The translations under genes and the position numbers were made by a program. From positions 1 through 57,135 of IMG/VR virus record IMGVR_UViG_3300035410_000105: a stretch of DNA of 57,135 nucleotides, one strand, 5' to 3'. Under the pieces are notes generated by a model that did not search any database, was not told the origin of the DNA, and saw only the letters and a list, made by a program, of their open reading frames with translations. The DNA comes from a virus. Positions 14,739 to 22,674 of the stretch are shown one piece after another. The number at the start of each line of letters is the position of its first letter. Within the stretch, counting starts at the first letter, position 1.

Positions 14739-14745
14739 AGTACAC
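14730..14745. promoter_or_regulatory. operator O3
   Basis: GTGTATTCTAGTACAC: five-base perfect arms (GTGTA/TACAC), 12 of 16 palindromic overall. Covers the -10 box of the rightward promoter. Confidence 0.65.
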
Positions 14746-14771
14746 ATCAACTAGCGTCTGAGGTGGGACGG

Positions 14772-15002
14772 GTGGAACAGCAACAGAAGAATGTCGGGCG
14801 AACCGCAGTCGCGGCCCTTGCCCTCGCCGCGCTCCTCAGCGCCTGCGCCACCTGCGAGCGTCACCCCACGGCCTGCGCCGCCGTGACGATCGTCGCCGTC
14901 GGCAGCGTCGCCCTCATCGCCGGTTCGCACCATCGCGACTCGACGCGCGCCCATGACGTCACCTTGCCGGGGCTCGACTGCCAGCGGATGGATTGCCGAT
15001 GA
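14772..15002 (+). CDS. small predicted lipoprotein, first gene of early-right operon
   Basis: 76 residues from GTG 14772 with GAGGTGG about five bases upstream; an in-frame GTG at 14730 lies inside operator O3 and is rejected. Residues 8-24 are hydrophobic and end in a lipobox (AALLSAC, lipidated Cys expected). A second hydrophobic segment follows (VTIVAVGSVALIAG). The mature part is short, with further Cys. First product after prophage induction or infection; membrane lipoproteins at such positions often alter the host envelope or block superinfection, which is an inference here. Confidence 0.65.
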   Translation: MEQQQKNVGRTAVAALALAALLSACATCERHPTACAAVTIVAVGSVALIAGSHHRDSTRAHDVTLPGLDCQRMDCR

Positions 15003-15367
15003 GCCGCACCGACACCAGCGCAGCCTACGCGCAGTTGCTCGCCGACCTTGTCGAGGTCGAGCCCCACGACGGCTACAACAGCGCCGCCGACATCAAACTG
15101 ACGAACGCGCAGGCCGCGGTCGTCGTGCGCGAATTCCCCGACGTCATCGGCGAAGCGCTGGTCGGCCACGAGAACAACATCGCCGCGGTGATGGTCGCTT
15201 CAGGCCACCCGCGCGCCGACCTCGCAACTTCCGCGCTCTGCCACACCCTCTTCGGCGCGATCACCGGGCAGTGCGCGCGCTACATCCTCAGCGACCTCAA
15301 GCGTGCGTGTGACGACGCGGCGGAAGGCCGGCGGGTTGATGCGCGCTTCGAGCGGGTGTCGGCGTGA
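14999..15367 (+). CDS. hypothetical protein
   Basis: 122 residues from ATG 14999 (ATGA overlap). Helical, Ala-rich, acidic (EFPDVIGEALVGHENNIAAV), then two Cys and a C-terminal RCACDDAAEG-like helix. No known domain recognised. Confidence 0.65.
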   Translation: MSRTDTSAAYAQLLADLVEVEPHDGYNSAADIKLTNAQAAVVVREFPDVIGEALVGHENNIAAVMVASGHPRADLATSALCHTLFGAITGQCARYILSDLKRACDDAAEGRRVDARFERVSA

Positions 15368-15639
15368 GCACCGCAACTCTCATCCTCTTCAAGCCCGACG
15401 GCTCCACGGACTCGCGCGTGTGCGCCGGCAAGAAAGCCACGCTGAAGGAACTGCAGGACGCGGTCGGCGGCTACATCGAACTGATCCGCGTGCGCCACGA
15501 GGGCAAGGTGCGCGACGCGTACGTCAACGAGAACGGTCGCTTCGACGGCCTGCCGCATAACGCGCAGGCCACGACGATGGCGTCCGAGTTCGGCTACGGG
15601 CCATTGGTCGGCAACGCGGTCATTGAGGTGAGCCCATGA
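15364..15639 (+). CDS. DUF3846 family protein
   Basis: 91 residues from GTG 15364 (GTGA). The run DAVGGYIELIRVRHEGKVRD, then NENGRFDGLPHNAQAT and a closing GPLVGNAVI, is the DUF3846 signature (VGG.IE.......NE.G....LP.N..AT......GD.V). The family is widespread in phages and of unknown role. Confidence 0.75.
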   Translation: MSTATLILFKPDGSTDSRVCAGKKATLKELQDAVGGYIELIRVRHEGKVRDAYVNENGRFDGLPHNAQATTMASEFGYGPLVGNAVIEVSP

Positions 15640-15884
15640 CCCCTTCGCACAAGGCCGCGAACACCGTCGACCGCGCCGCGCGAGCAGCCGGCTTCAAACT
15701 CACCACGACCGGCGAGATCCAGCACACACACTGCGGCCGCACCTGGCGCAGCTGGGGTGCCGTGCCCGCCATGCACATCTGCGAGGAGCCGTACGCAGCC
15801 ATGGACTTCGTGTCCTACCGCGAGCGGCTCGGCTGGACTGCGAGCTACGCCGAACTCGGAATACCCACGCGGAGTCACCCGTGA
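15636..15884 (+). CDS. hypothetical protein
   Basis: 82 residues from ATG 15636 (ATGA). Contains HTHCGRTWRSWGAVPAMHIC, a possible His/Cys metal site. Otherwise unrecognised. Coupled to both neighbours by four-base overlaps. Confidence 0.6.
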   Translation: MTPSHKAANTVDRAARAAGFKLTTTGEIQHTHCGRTWRSWGAVPAMHICEEPYAAMDFVSYRERLGWTASYAELGIPTRSHP

Positions 15885-16069
15885 GCCTCCGCACCATCAT
15901 GCGCGAAGCCCGCGAGGCGAACCTTGCGCGCGCAAGCGATGCCCAGCGCGAGTCCGACTTGCGAGCCGCTCTCATGCGGCGCCGGGCATGGCTGACAGCC
16001 GAACGCGCGCTTGTCGATGAGCAGCTCGATGAGTTGGATGCGCTGCGCATTCTGAGGACGCCGTCGTGA
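15881..16069 (+). CDS. small helical hypothetical protein
   Basis: 62 residues from GTG 15881 (GTGA). Almost entirely helical and charged (MREAREANLARASDAQRESD; RRRAWLTAERALVDEQLDEL), probably a coiled coil. No known family. Confidence 0.55.
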   Translation: MSLRTIMREAREANLARASDAQRESDLRAALMRRRAWLTAERALVDEQLDELDALRILRTPS

Positions 16070-16416
16070 GCACCGCCGACGCCGTGCCGGTCAACGCCCC
16101 ATCGAAGGTCTGCACCTGTGGGCAGCAGGAGTTGCATCGGATCACGTGCCCGCGATTCGAGCGCTTCGAGCCCGGCTGCCGGGACTTCGTTGGCATCTGC
16201 GGTCCGCGACTCGCTTACATCGGCGTCGCCGACCGAGCCAAGTTCGACTCCATCGACCTTGCCGTTCACGATCACGGCGAGCACGCGAACGGCCACTTGC
16301 TGACGAAAGCGGATCACTCCGCGCATGTCACCGTGATCTTCCAGCACTGGATCACGCAAAAGACCGTGATGGCGATGATCGCCGACAGCGATGCGGCGAA
16401 GGGGTCGCAGCCATGA
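16066..16416 (+). CDS. hypothetical protein with N-terminal Cys cluster
   Basis: 116 residues from GTG 16066. CTCGQQELHRITCPRF resembles a small zinc knuckle; the C-terminal part has several His residues (VHDHGEHANGH). Unrecognised. Confidence 0.6.
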   Translation: MSTADAVPVNAPSKVCTCGQQELHRITCPRFERFEPGCRDFVGICGPRLAYIGVADRAKFDSIDLAVHDHGEHANGHLLTKADHSAHVTVIFQHWITQKTVMAMIADSDAAKGSQP

Positions 16417-16721
16417 ACGCCGCCGCCCCCATCATCCACGACCGACACTTCTGGCTACCGCCGACCGAAAAGCTGCCGCGCTACCTCAAGGTCACGCTGC
16501 GCGATACGAATTCGCTGCGCGTCAGCGTGTACGCGCCCGATCAGGTGTCGACGCTCGGCTTTGCGATGGACGACATGGCCCGCTGCCGCATCCGGCACGC
16601 CGAGGGTGAGGCGATGCCGATGCTGTGGATCGGGTGCGCAAGCTTCGATGTCACTGACTCGCAAGCGAAGGCGCTGGAGCAGGCGCTGGGGGATTTCGGG
16701 CTTCGGAGGGTCGGCGCATGA
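16413..16721 (+). CDS. hypothetical protein
   Basis: 102 residues from ATG 16413 (ATGA). A beta-rich start (YLKVTLRDTNSLRVSVYAPD), a central MPMLWIGCASFDV, and a C-terminal helix. No domain recognised. Confidence 0.6.
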   Translation: MNAAAPIIHDRHFWLPPTEKLPRYLKVTLRDTNSLRVSVYAPDQVSTLGFAMDDMARCRIRHAEGEAMPMLWIGCASFDVTDSQAKALEQALGDFGLRRVGA

Positions 16722-17125
16722 GCGACGTCAAGCACACCCGCGGCCCCTGGTGCGTCGAAGCGGTGATGAGCAATCGCCGCAACGACATCGTGCTCGATTA
16801 CGAAGTCCCCGACGCCGGCAGCCCCATTTTGATCGCGAGCGCTTACGACGACGATGACGACGACATCGCGATGCCCGGCTACATCAGCCCTGCGGAAGCC
16901 GAAGCGAATGCGCGCGTGATGGCGGCTGCGCCGGAACTGCTCGCGCTGGCGCAGAAACTTGCCAGCGAATGCGCAGAGTGCAACGGCACGGGAACCCGCC
17001 ATGGAACGATCGGTGGCGATGGATACGGAGATCGCTGCGCCGCCATTGCAGACGTGGAATACGACTGCGAGGAGTGCGCCGACATTCGGGAAGTCATCGC
17101 CAAGGCGGAGGGCCGCGCATCGTGA
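16718..17125 (+). CDS. Ead/Ea22-like phage protein
   Basis: 135 residues from ATG 16718 (ATGA). Opens HTRGPWCVEAV, has DDDDDD and EAEANARVMAAAPELLALAQ: the 'HT.GPW...N.R..A.APELL' pattern of a widespread phage protein group related to Ead/Ea22. The C-terminal half adds two CxxC pairs (CAECNGTG, CEECAD). Role unknown in the family. Confidence 0.65.
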   Translation: MSDVKHTRGPWCVEAVMSNRRNDIVLDYEVPDAGSPILIASAYDDDDDDIAMPGYISPAEAEANARVMAAAPELLALAQKLASECAECNGTGTRHGTIGGDGYGDRCAAIADVEYDCEECADIREVIAKAEGRAS

Positions 17126-17478
17126 CGCACCAGACCTTCAGCATTGGCGAGAAGGCCCTGCTCTTGGCGAGCCCGCCGGGCACGACGTTCGGACGCGTCA
17201 CCCCGTATTTCGGCACGGAACTCACCGTAGTCAGCGCGTTGCACGAGGCGCACGACTGCGAGGGCGGCTACGCGTACACCTGCACAACCTTCGACGGCCG
17301 CTGGCTCGAATGCATTCCGGAGGCATTGCAGAAGCTCCCGCCGCAGGACCCGGCCTTCCTGAAGTTCCGCGATGAGCTCGTGCGGGCGAATGCGCTGGAC
17401 GCTGAGCCGCCGGTGCTCGAACCGCGCCATCCCGCGATTGTCGCGCTTCTCGATTTCATCGGGCAGAGCGCGCCATGA
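17122..17478 (+). CDS. hypothetical protein
   Basis: 118 residues from GTG 17122 (GTGA). N-terminal beta segment (FSIGEKALLLASPPGTTFGR, VTPYFGTELTVVSALH) looks like a small SH3-type barrel followed by a helical tail. No family recognised. Confidence 0.6.
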   Translation: MTHQTFSIGEKALLLASPPGTTFGRVTPYFGTELTVVSALHEAHDCEGGYAYTCTTFDGRWLECIPEALQKLPPQDPAFLKFRDELVRANALDAEPPVLEPRHPAIVALLDFIGQSAP

Positions 17479-17666
17479 GGATCACCTTCAATGTTCGTGG
17501 CTTTCTGGATCGACGCTCCGGCTCGCTCGACCTGCAGAAGCACGCGGATGCGCTGCTCGAAAAGCAGTGGCGGCAACGCGTGGCCAGGAACATCAAGGAG
17601 CGCGCGCGCCTGGACCGCGAGGAGCGGCGAAACCGGCCGGCGATGCTATTACGGCAGGCAGACTGA
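17475..17666 (+). CDS. small basic helical protein
   Basis: 63 residues from ATG 17475. Very basic second half (WRQRVARNIKERARLDREER), probably nucleic-acid binding or coiled coil. Unrecognised. Confidence 0.55.
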   Translation: MRITFNVRGFLDRRSGSLDLQKHADALLEKQWRQRVARNIKERARLDREERRNRPAMLLRQAD

Positions 17667-17941
17667 TGAGCGCCTACCTCATCACGTGGAAGTACCGCGC
17701 GAAGGCCGCGACCGAATCCGTCGACGCGACTTCGCCCGGCACCGCCGTTGTGAATCTCGTTCGCGATCTCGCCAAGCGATTGAACGCGCGCCGGCGGTCG
17801 ATCGAGATCGTGAGTGTGCGACTCGAGGCCGAAGTGACGGCCGAGACGGCGCACGCGCATCGCGTGCTCGCGCATCAGGAGGCGGTTCTCAAGAAGCTGG
17901 CCGAGTCACCGCGGAAGCCGCCGCGGAGGGTCACGCGATGA
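17666..17941 (+). CDS. hypothetical protein
   Basis: 91 residues from ATG 17666 (TGATG). Alternating beta/helix pattern (SAYLITWKYRAKAATESVDA; DLAKRLNARRRSIEIVSVRL). No known domain. Confidence 0.6.
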   Translation: MSAYLITWKYRAKAATESVDATSPGTAVVNLVRDLAKRLNARRRSIEIVSVRLEAEVTAETAHAHRVLAHQEAVLKKLAESPRKPPRRVTR

Positions 17942-18381
17942 GCGCGGCACCGTGGACATGCCAGCGATGCACGCAGATCAACGCGGAGTGGGCGGTTCAT
18001 TGCGGGCGGTGCGGCGATTTTCGCGCGCCGGCGCTCATCGATGCTTCGCCGCCAGCGCCCGAGCCGCAGCCCGCGCGCGCCCAGACACCGCGGCCGCGCA
18101 CTCTGACGGTGATTCTGGGCAGCGACAACTGCCTCGACATCTACGAAGGCGAGCAGTCCGCGCTCCATCTCACGTGGGATGAGTGCCTCGGCGTGTTCGC
18201 GGTGCTCACTCATCCGCAGCTCCGCCTCGTGGAAAAGCCTGTCCCGCCCTACGCGCGAATGATCCACGTCGATGACTTCATCGCCTCGCGACAACGCTAC
18301 TGGTCGCGAAGTGCGCCCTCGCCGGAAATTGAGCCCGCGCAGGCGGATCCGGAAGTGGCAGACGACAGCATTCCTTTCTAG
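17938..18381 (+). CDS. zinc-ribbon protein with an SSB-like C-terminal tail
   Basis: 147 residues from ATG 17938 (ATGA). Residues 6-27 are a RanBP2-type zinc ribbon (WTCQRCTQINAEWAVHCGRC). A Pro/Arg-rich linker leads to a small alpha/beta domain (LTVILGSDNCLDIYEGEQSA). The last residues are EVADDSIPF: acidic, ending Ile-Pro-Phe, nearly the DDDIPF tip by which bacterial SSB recruits its repair and replication partners. The next two genes encode a Cas4-like nuclease and a RecT-like annealing protein, so the tail may recruit host SSB-binding proteins or compete with SSB. No OB-fold recognised. Confidence 0.65.
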   Translation: MSAAPWTCQRCTQINAEWAVHCGRCGDFRAPALIDASPPAPEPQPARAQTPRPRTLTVILGSDNCLDIYEGEQSALHLTWDECLGVFAVLTHPQLRLVEKPVPPYARMIHVDDFIASRQRYWSRSAPSPEIEPAQADPEVADDSIPF

Positions 18382-18401
18382 AACGGTAGAGATAAACTTT
18401 T

Positions 18402-19211
18402 ATGGCCAATAGCCTTCGCACCGTTGTCGTCCGCGCCTCCGCGCTGCCTGACTTCTTCGACTGCGCCGCGCGCGCGGAGGCGAAGCACATCCTCGGCAAG
18501 CGCATGCCGTCGAGCGGTGCCGCGCTCCTGGGCAAGGCCATCCACAAGAGCACGGCGGTCTACGACGAGTCAAAGCTCGCCGGCACGGGCATCACCATCA
18601 ACGAAGCCGCCGCCGCCGCCGTCGATACGATCCACAAGCCCGATGAGGACGTCGCCTTCGATGAGGACGACGATCCGCGCGTCTTCGAGCGCATCGCGAT
18701 CGCGCTTCATAACAAGTACTGCGACGAGGTCGCTCCGACCCGCAGCTATCTCGCCGTCGAGGTGAAATGCGAGCGCGTCGACATTACGGACATCGGGCTA
18801 GCGCTCACCGGCACCACTGACCGCGTGCGCAAAGTCGGCGATGGCGCCGGTATCTCGGACTTGAAGTCGGGCAAGACAGCAGTGCGCGCCGACGGTCACG
18901 TCGAAACGAAGGGCCACGCTTACCAGCTTGGCGTCTACGAGATCCTCGCCGAGCAGGCGCTCGGCATGAAGATCACGGAGAAGGCCGAGATTATCGGACT
19001 TCAAACCGGCAAGACGGATCGCGCGCAACGCGTGGCGACCAACACGATGGAACGTCCGCGCGACGTGCTCATCGGCGAGGCGGGCGCGATCGGGATCCTC
19101 GAAGCGCTCGCCAACATGATCCACGCCGGCAATTTTCCGGGGAATCCTCGCTCAATGTTCTGCGGCGAGAAGTACTGCCCGATCTACAACACCTGCAAAT
19201 ACAGGAAATGA
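18402..19211 (+). CDS. Cas4/RecB-like PD-(D/E)XK nuclease with Fe-S cysteines
   Basis: 269 residues from ATG 18402. One Cys near residue 21 (DFFDCAARAEAKHILG) and three at the end (CGEKYCPIYNTC) form the split four-Cys set of 4Fe-4S nucleases of the Cas4/AddB type. The core has AIHKSTAVYD, an Asp strand and GISDLKSGKTAV, the (D/E)XK motif (D..K), then a KGHAYQLGVY helix. Predicted 5'-3' DNA exonuclease that makes single-stranded tails for the annealing protein encoded next, an Exo-Bet type pair. Confidence 0.85.
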   Translation: MANSLRTVVVRASALPDFFDCAARAEAKHILGKRMPSSGAALLGKAIHKSTAVYDESKLAGTGITINEAAAAAVDTIHKPDEDVAFDEDDDPRVFERIAIALHNKYCDEVAPTRSYLAVEVKCERVDITDIGLALTGTTDRVRKVGDGAGISDLKSGKTAVRADGHVETKGHAYQLGVYEILAEQALGMKITEKAEIIGLQTGKTDRAQRVATNTMERPRDVLIGEAGAIGILEALANMIHAGNFPGNPRSMFCGEKYCPIYNTCKYRK

Positions 19212-19220
19212 GGAGATTCG

Positions 19221-20138
19221 ATGTCCACCGCCGCCGCTGATGTAGCCGCCCCTGTTCGTCAGACGACGATGCAGGCCCTGAAGCCGACCGACCCGGGTAG
19301 TGAAGTCGCCAACCTGCCCCAGGTCGCGGTGGGTTTCGCCTCGCTGCAGTCGTTCCAGTTGACCTGGCGCGTCGCCGGCATGTTCGCAAGCTCGAGCGTG
19401 GTTCCGCAGCGCTTCCAGAACAACCGCGAGAACTGCGCGATTGCGATCGATATGGCGTACCGCCTGGGCGCCGCGCCGCTCATGGTGATGCAGAACCTCT
19501 ACGTCGTGCACGGCACGCCGGGCTGGTCTGCGAAGTTCCTGATTGCAACGTTCAACCAGTGCGGCCGCTTCACGTCGATCAAATACAAGATGATCGGCAC
19601 GAAGGGCAAGGACGACTGGGGCTGCATCGCTACCGCCACCGAGCTTGCGACGGGCGAGAAGATCGAAGGCCCGCTGATCGATATCGCCCTCGCCAAAAAG
19701 GAAGGCTGGTATCAGAAGAACGGCAGCAAGTGGCAGTCGATCCCCGAGAAGATGCTGCGCTACCGCGCGGCCGCCTGGATGATCGATACAACGGCGCCCG
19801 AGATCTCGATGGGCCTTCGCACGAGCGACGAGATCGAGGACGCCTTTGATGCGACGCGTGGCGATGATGGCGCGTTCCGCGTCTCGCTCCAGGACGTGCG
19901 GCAGGCTGAATCGACCGCGGCAGGGCAGCTCCCCAATCACGACCAGGCGACCGGCGAGATCATCCCGATCGAGGTTCCCGCCGGCCTCGAGCTGATCAAG
20001 GCCGCGAGCACCATCGGCGCGCTCGAGTCCGTGAAGAGCCAGCTCATCCAGAACGCCAACGACACGAAGCGCGACTTCCCCGTCGAATGGGACGGCGCGA
20101 TCGGCGATCGCATGGAGTCGATCAACAAGCTTCTGTAA
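19221..20138 (+). CDS. RecT-like single-strand annealing protein
   Basis: 305 residues from ATG 19221 (GAGGAG close upstream). The segment LTWRVAGMFASSSVVPQRFQ, NRENCAIAIDMAYRLGAAPL, MVMQNLYVVHGTPGWSAKFL is a known phage RecT-like pattern: 'A...Vp..f......A..A...A.R.g..P......y.v.GkpgW...f'. The C-terminal third is linker plus a helical domain. Expected to anneal complementary ssDNA produced by the nuclease encoded just before. Confidence 0.8.
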   Translation: MSTAAADVAAPVRQTTMQALKPTDPGSEVANLPQVAVGFASLQSFQLTWRVAGMFASSSVVPQRFQNNRENCAIAIDMAYRLGAAPLMVMQNLYVVHGTPGWSAKFLIATFNQCGRFTSIKYKMIGTKGKDDWGCIATATELATGEKIEGPLIDIALAKKEGWYQKNGSKWQSIPEKMLRYRAAAWMIDTTAPEISMGLRTSDEIEDAFDATRGDDGAFRVSLQDVRQAESTAAGQLPNHDQATGEIIPIEVPAGLELIKAASTIGALESVKSQLIQNANDTKRDFPVEWDGAIGDRMESINKLL

Positions 20139-20323
20139 CGAACAAGGTGGGGCGGCAGTGCCGGTTGGGAGCCGGGTTGAAGCGCTAGTGACGCCTGTCA
20201 CGCACGCGTGAGCCGGCTGGAGCATCGAGGCCAGCATCTGGGCCGGGCACTCGAACCGGCCGTTCCGGCGAAGAAAGTGGACAGGACCAGCCGTCTCACC
20301 CTCTGAATGAAGGAAACGACGCA
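20139..20323 (+). other. 185-base gap in the early-right operon
   Basis: One of the few untranslated stretches of this operon. It contains the hairpin GGCCGG-N9-CCGGCC near 20249-20270, no T-run, and two tiny GTG ORFs (17 and 32 codons) linked by a GTGA. Might be a structured leader for the SMC-like gene; nothing decisive. Confidence 0.35.
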
Positions 20324-21628
20324 ATGAAGATCATCAGTCTGATCGCCGAGAACGTGAAGCGGCTCACCGCCGTCGAAATCACACCCGACGGCAACGTCGT
20401 GCAGATCACCGGGCGCAATCGCCAGGGCAAGACGAGCGTGCTCGACTCGATCTGGTGGGCCATCTGTGGCGCCGAGCACATCCAGAAGGCGCCCATCCAC
20501 AAGGGCGCGAGCGAAGCGCGGATCCGCCTCGACCTCGGCGAGATCAAGGTCACGCGCACCTTCCGCCGCAAGAGCGAAGGCGACGGCTTCACGACGTCGC
20601 TGATCGTCGAGTCGGCCGACGGCGCGCGCTTCCCGTCTGCGCAGTCCGTGCTTGACAAGCTCATCGGTGAACTGTCCTTCGATCCGCTCGCGTTCGCCCG
20701 CATGAAGCCGAAGGATCAGTTCGACGAACTGCGTCGCTTCGTGCCCGGCGTCGACTTCGAGCTGATCGATCGCCAGAACAAAGGCGACTACGAGCGGCGC
20801 ACTGAGATCAACCGGTTCGCACGCCAGGAGCGTGCGGCCGCGGATGCAATCGCAGTGCCGGATGGCACGCCGGAGGATGTCATCGACAAGAGCGCGCTCG
20901 TGAAGCAGCTCGAGAAGGCCGGGCAGGACAACGAGCAGCTCGTGCAGCGTCGCTCCAATCGCGAACGATTGGGCAACGAGGGCGCCGCGCATCGGGCCAA
21001 AGCGCGTGAGTTTCGGGACGAGGTTGACACTCTGCGCAAGCGAATCGAAGTGCTCGAGAGCGCCGCCACCGATCGGGATAAACAGGCAGAGGAGATCGCG
21101 GAGAGGCTGAAGAGCGCCGAAACGCTGCCGCCAGCGGTTGACACCGCGCCGATCATGAAGGCGATCGCTGCAGCGGATGCGCAGAACGACAACGTCCGCA
21201 AGGCCGCCGACAAAACTAAACGCGTGCAGCGGGCGAAGCAGCTCGAGGATGAGGCCGCGCAGCTCACGCAGAGCATGGAGGCGCGCACGGCGAAGAAGCT
21301 TGAGGCCATCGCGGCCGCCAAGATGCCGATCGACGGGCTCAACTTTGGCGAGGGCATCGTGCTGCTGAACGGCGTGCCCTTCGACCAGGGCAGCGATGCC
21401 GAGCAGCTCGAGGCGTCGATTGCGATCGCGGCCGCCCTCAACCCGAAGCTGCGCGTGATCCGCATCCGCGATGGCTCCCTGCTCGATGACCTCGCCATGA
21501 AGCGCCTGGAAAAGCTCGCCGACTCCCTCGACCTGCAGATCTGGATCGAGCGCGTCGACGGCTCCGGCAAGGTCGGCTTCGTGATCGAGGACGGGCACCT
21601 GAAAGAGACCGCCGGCGCCGCCGCCTAA
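20324..21628 (+). CDS. SMC/RecF-like AAA ATPase
   Basis: 434 residues from ATG 20324 (GGAAACGA upstream). N-terminus IISLIAENVKRLTAVEITPD and Walker A GRNRQGKTS (30-38) are typical of SMC/Rad50/RecF ATPases. A coiled-coil region spans about 190-335 (REFRDEVDTLRKRIEVLESA). The C-terminal lobe has GVPFDQGSDAEQLEASIAIA as a divergent signature motif and LRVIRIRDGSLLDD in place of a clear Walker B with Glu. Short coiled coils fit phage end-processing ATPases that act with nucleases. The Walker B departure suggests weak or altered ATP hydrolysis. Confidence 0.8.
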   Translation: MKIISLIAENVKRLTAVEITPDGNVVQITGRNRQGKTSVLDSIWWAICGAEHIQKAPIHKGASEARIRLDLGEIKVTRTFRRKSEGDGFTTSLIVESADGARFPSAQSVLDKLIGELSFDPLAFARMKPKDQFDELRRFVPGVDFELIDRQNKGDYERRTEINRFARQERAAADAIAVPDGTPEDVIDKSALVKQLEKAGQDNEQLVQRRSNRERLGNEGAAHRAKAREFRDEVDTLRKRIEVLESAATDRDKQAEEIAERLKSAETLPPAVDTAPIMKAIAAADAQNDNVRKAADKTKRVQRAKQLEDEAAQLTQSMEARTAKKLEAIAAAKMPIDGLNFGEGIVLLNGVPFDQGSDAEQLEASIAIAAALNPKLRVIRIRDGSLLDDLAMKRLEKLADSLDLQIWIERVDGSGKVGFVIEDGHLKETAGAAA

Positions 21629-21645
21629 CCACACACAACACCTTT

Positions 21646-21711
21646 CGGCCCGCCTGCGCGAGCCACCGTGACTCTCATCCCACCGGGAGTCGAAAAAACG
21701 CAGGCGGGCCG
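21646..21711 (+). repeat. nested inverted repeat between SMC-like and exonuclease genes
   Basis: Arms 21646-21658 (CGGCCCGCCTGCG) and 21699-21711 (CGCAGGCGGGCCG) are perfect 13-bp complements. They enclose an inner hairpin GACTC (21670-21674)/GAGTC (21687-21691) and an AAAAAA stretch. In RNA this folds into a long stem with an internal stem-loop 22 bases before the next start codon. Candidate RNA control element or processing site. Confidence 0.7.
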
Positions 21712-21733
21712 GATTCGACGGAGAGAAGAAGCG

Positions 21734-22486
21734 ATGAGCGGAACCGGAATAATCCTAGATTCAGAGACCACAGGCCTCGACAGCCCGGACGTCATCCAAC
21801 TCGCCTACAGCGAGCCCGCAGATTCGCCGTTCGGCGTCGACGCGTGTCGTTCGTTAATGTACCGGCCGAAGAAGCCCATCGCGCTCGGCGCGCTCGCCAC
21901 GCACCACATCATCGCCGACGATCTCACGGACTGCGTGCCGTGGCCGGGCAAATGGATGCCGCCAGCAGGCGTCGAATACATGGTCGGCCACAACGTCGAC
22001 TTCGACTGGAAAGCAATCGGCCAGCCCGACGTTAAGCGCATCTGCACGCTCGCGCTCGCCCGGCACGTATGGCCGGACCTCGACTCGCACAAGCTCGGCG
22101 CGCTGATCTATCACATCCTCGATCACCGCGAGGCGCGCGTACGGCTGCGTGGTGCGCACAGCGCCTCGACCGACATTGTGCTGTGCCACCTCGTGCTGCT
22201 GCGGCTGATAGACCTCACCGGCGCGAAGACCTGGCCTGACCTGTGGGCGTTGTCGGAGTTCGCGCGCTATCCGACTCACCTGACGTTCGGCAAGTTCGGG
22301 CCGGACAGCGAGTGGGCGAAGACCAACGGCGGCCCGATGCGCTGCGCGGACGTGCGCCGCCTCGACCGCGGCTACTACAACTGGCTCTTCGACAAATGCG
22401 ATCAGGTGCGCGACGACGTGTATCTGCAGAAGGCGTTGCGCTGCGAGGCGCCGCCGAAGCCGGAGTTGCGAGGGATCGCGGCGTGA
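21734..22486 (+). CDS. DEDDh 3'-5' exonuclease, exodeoxyribonuclease X-like
   Basis: 250 residues from ATG 21734 (GGAGAGAAG upstream). Motif I LDSETTGLD (D9, E11), motif II GHNVDFDW (H86-D91) and motif III HSASTDIV (His and Asp near 141-146) are the DnaQ/DEDDh set. The C-terminal HLTFGKFGPDSEWAKTNGG ... DRGYYNWLF segment is the accessory module found in ExoX-type phage exonucleases. Likely trims 3' ends during recombination or repair alongside the ATPase and annealing protein. Confidence 0.85.
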   Translation: MSGTGIILDSETTGLDSPDVIQLAYSEPADSPFGVDACRSLMYRPKKPIALGALATHHIIADDLTDCVPWPGKWMPPAGVEYMVGHNVDFDWKAIGQPDVKRICTLALARHVWPDLDSHKLGALIYHILDHREARVRLRGAHSASTDIVLCHLVLLRLIDLTGAKTWPDLWALSEFARYPTHLTFGKFGPDSEWAKTNGGPMRCADVRRLDRGYYNWLFDKCDQVRDDVYLQKALRCEAPPKPELRGIAA

Positions 22487-22674
22487 TCGACGAACCCACC
22501 CGCAAGGACCGCGCCTTCCTCATCTACCTCGCCCGCGTGTACCTCGCGCAGGCCCGAGTGTTCATGGCGCGCAACCCGAAGCCCGACACGTTTGCCCTGA
22601 CGCTGCTCGGCTGGGCCGCCAAGGCGAGGCGTGAGGCGGCGGCGGTTGCGAGGCAGCGGGAGATGTTCGCGTGA
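22483..22674 (+). CDS. small hypothetical protein
   Basis: 63 residues from GTG 22483 (GTGA). Helical, basic (AFLIYLARVYLAQARVFMAR), coupled to the exonuclease before and the methyltransferase after. No family recognised. Confidence 0.6.
   Translation: MIDEPTRKDRAFLIYLARVYLAQARVFMARNPKPDTFALTLLGWAAKARREAAAVARQREMFA

Noticed and set aside
14730-14771. Upstream GTG start for the early lipoprotein
   Set aside because: The GTG is inside operator O3 and before the likely transcription start; GTG 14772 has a ribosome site and gives a proper lipoprotein signal.
20198-21634. 478-codon ORF on the minus strand
   Set aside because: Lies exactly opposite the SMC-like gene; Arg/Leu/Ala-rich shadow of GC-rich codons with no domain.
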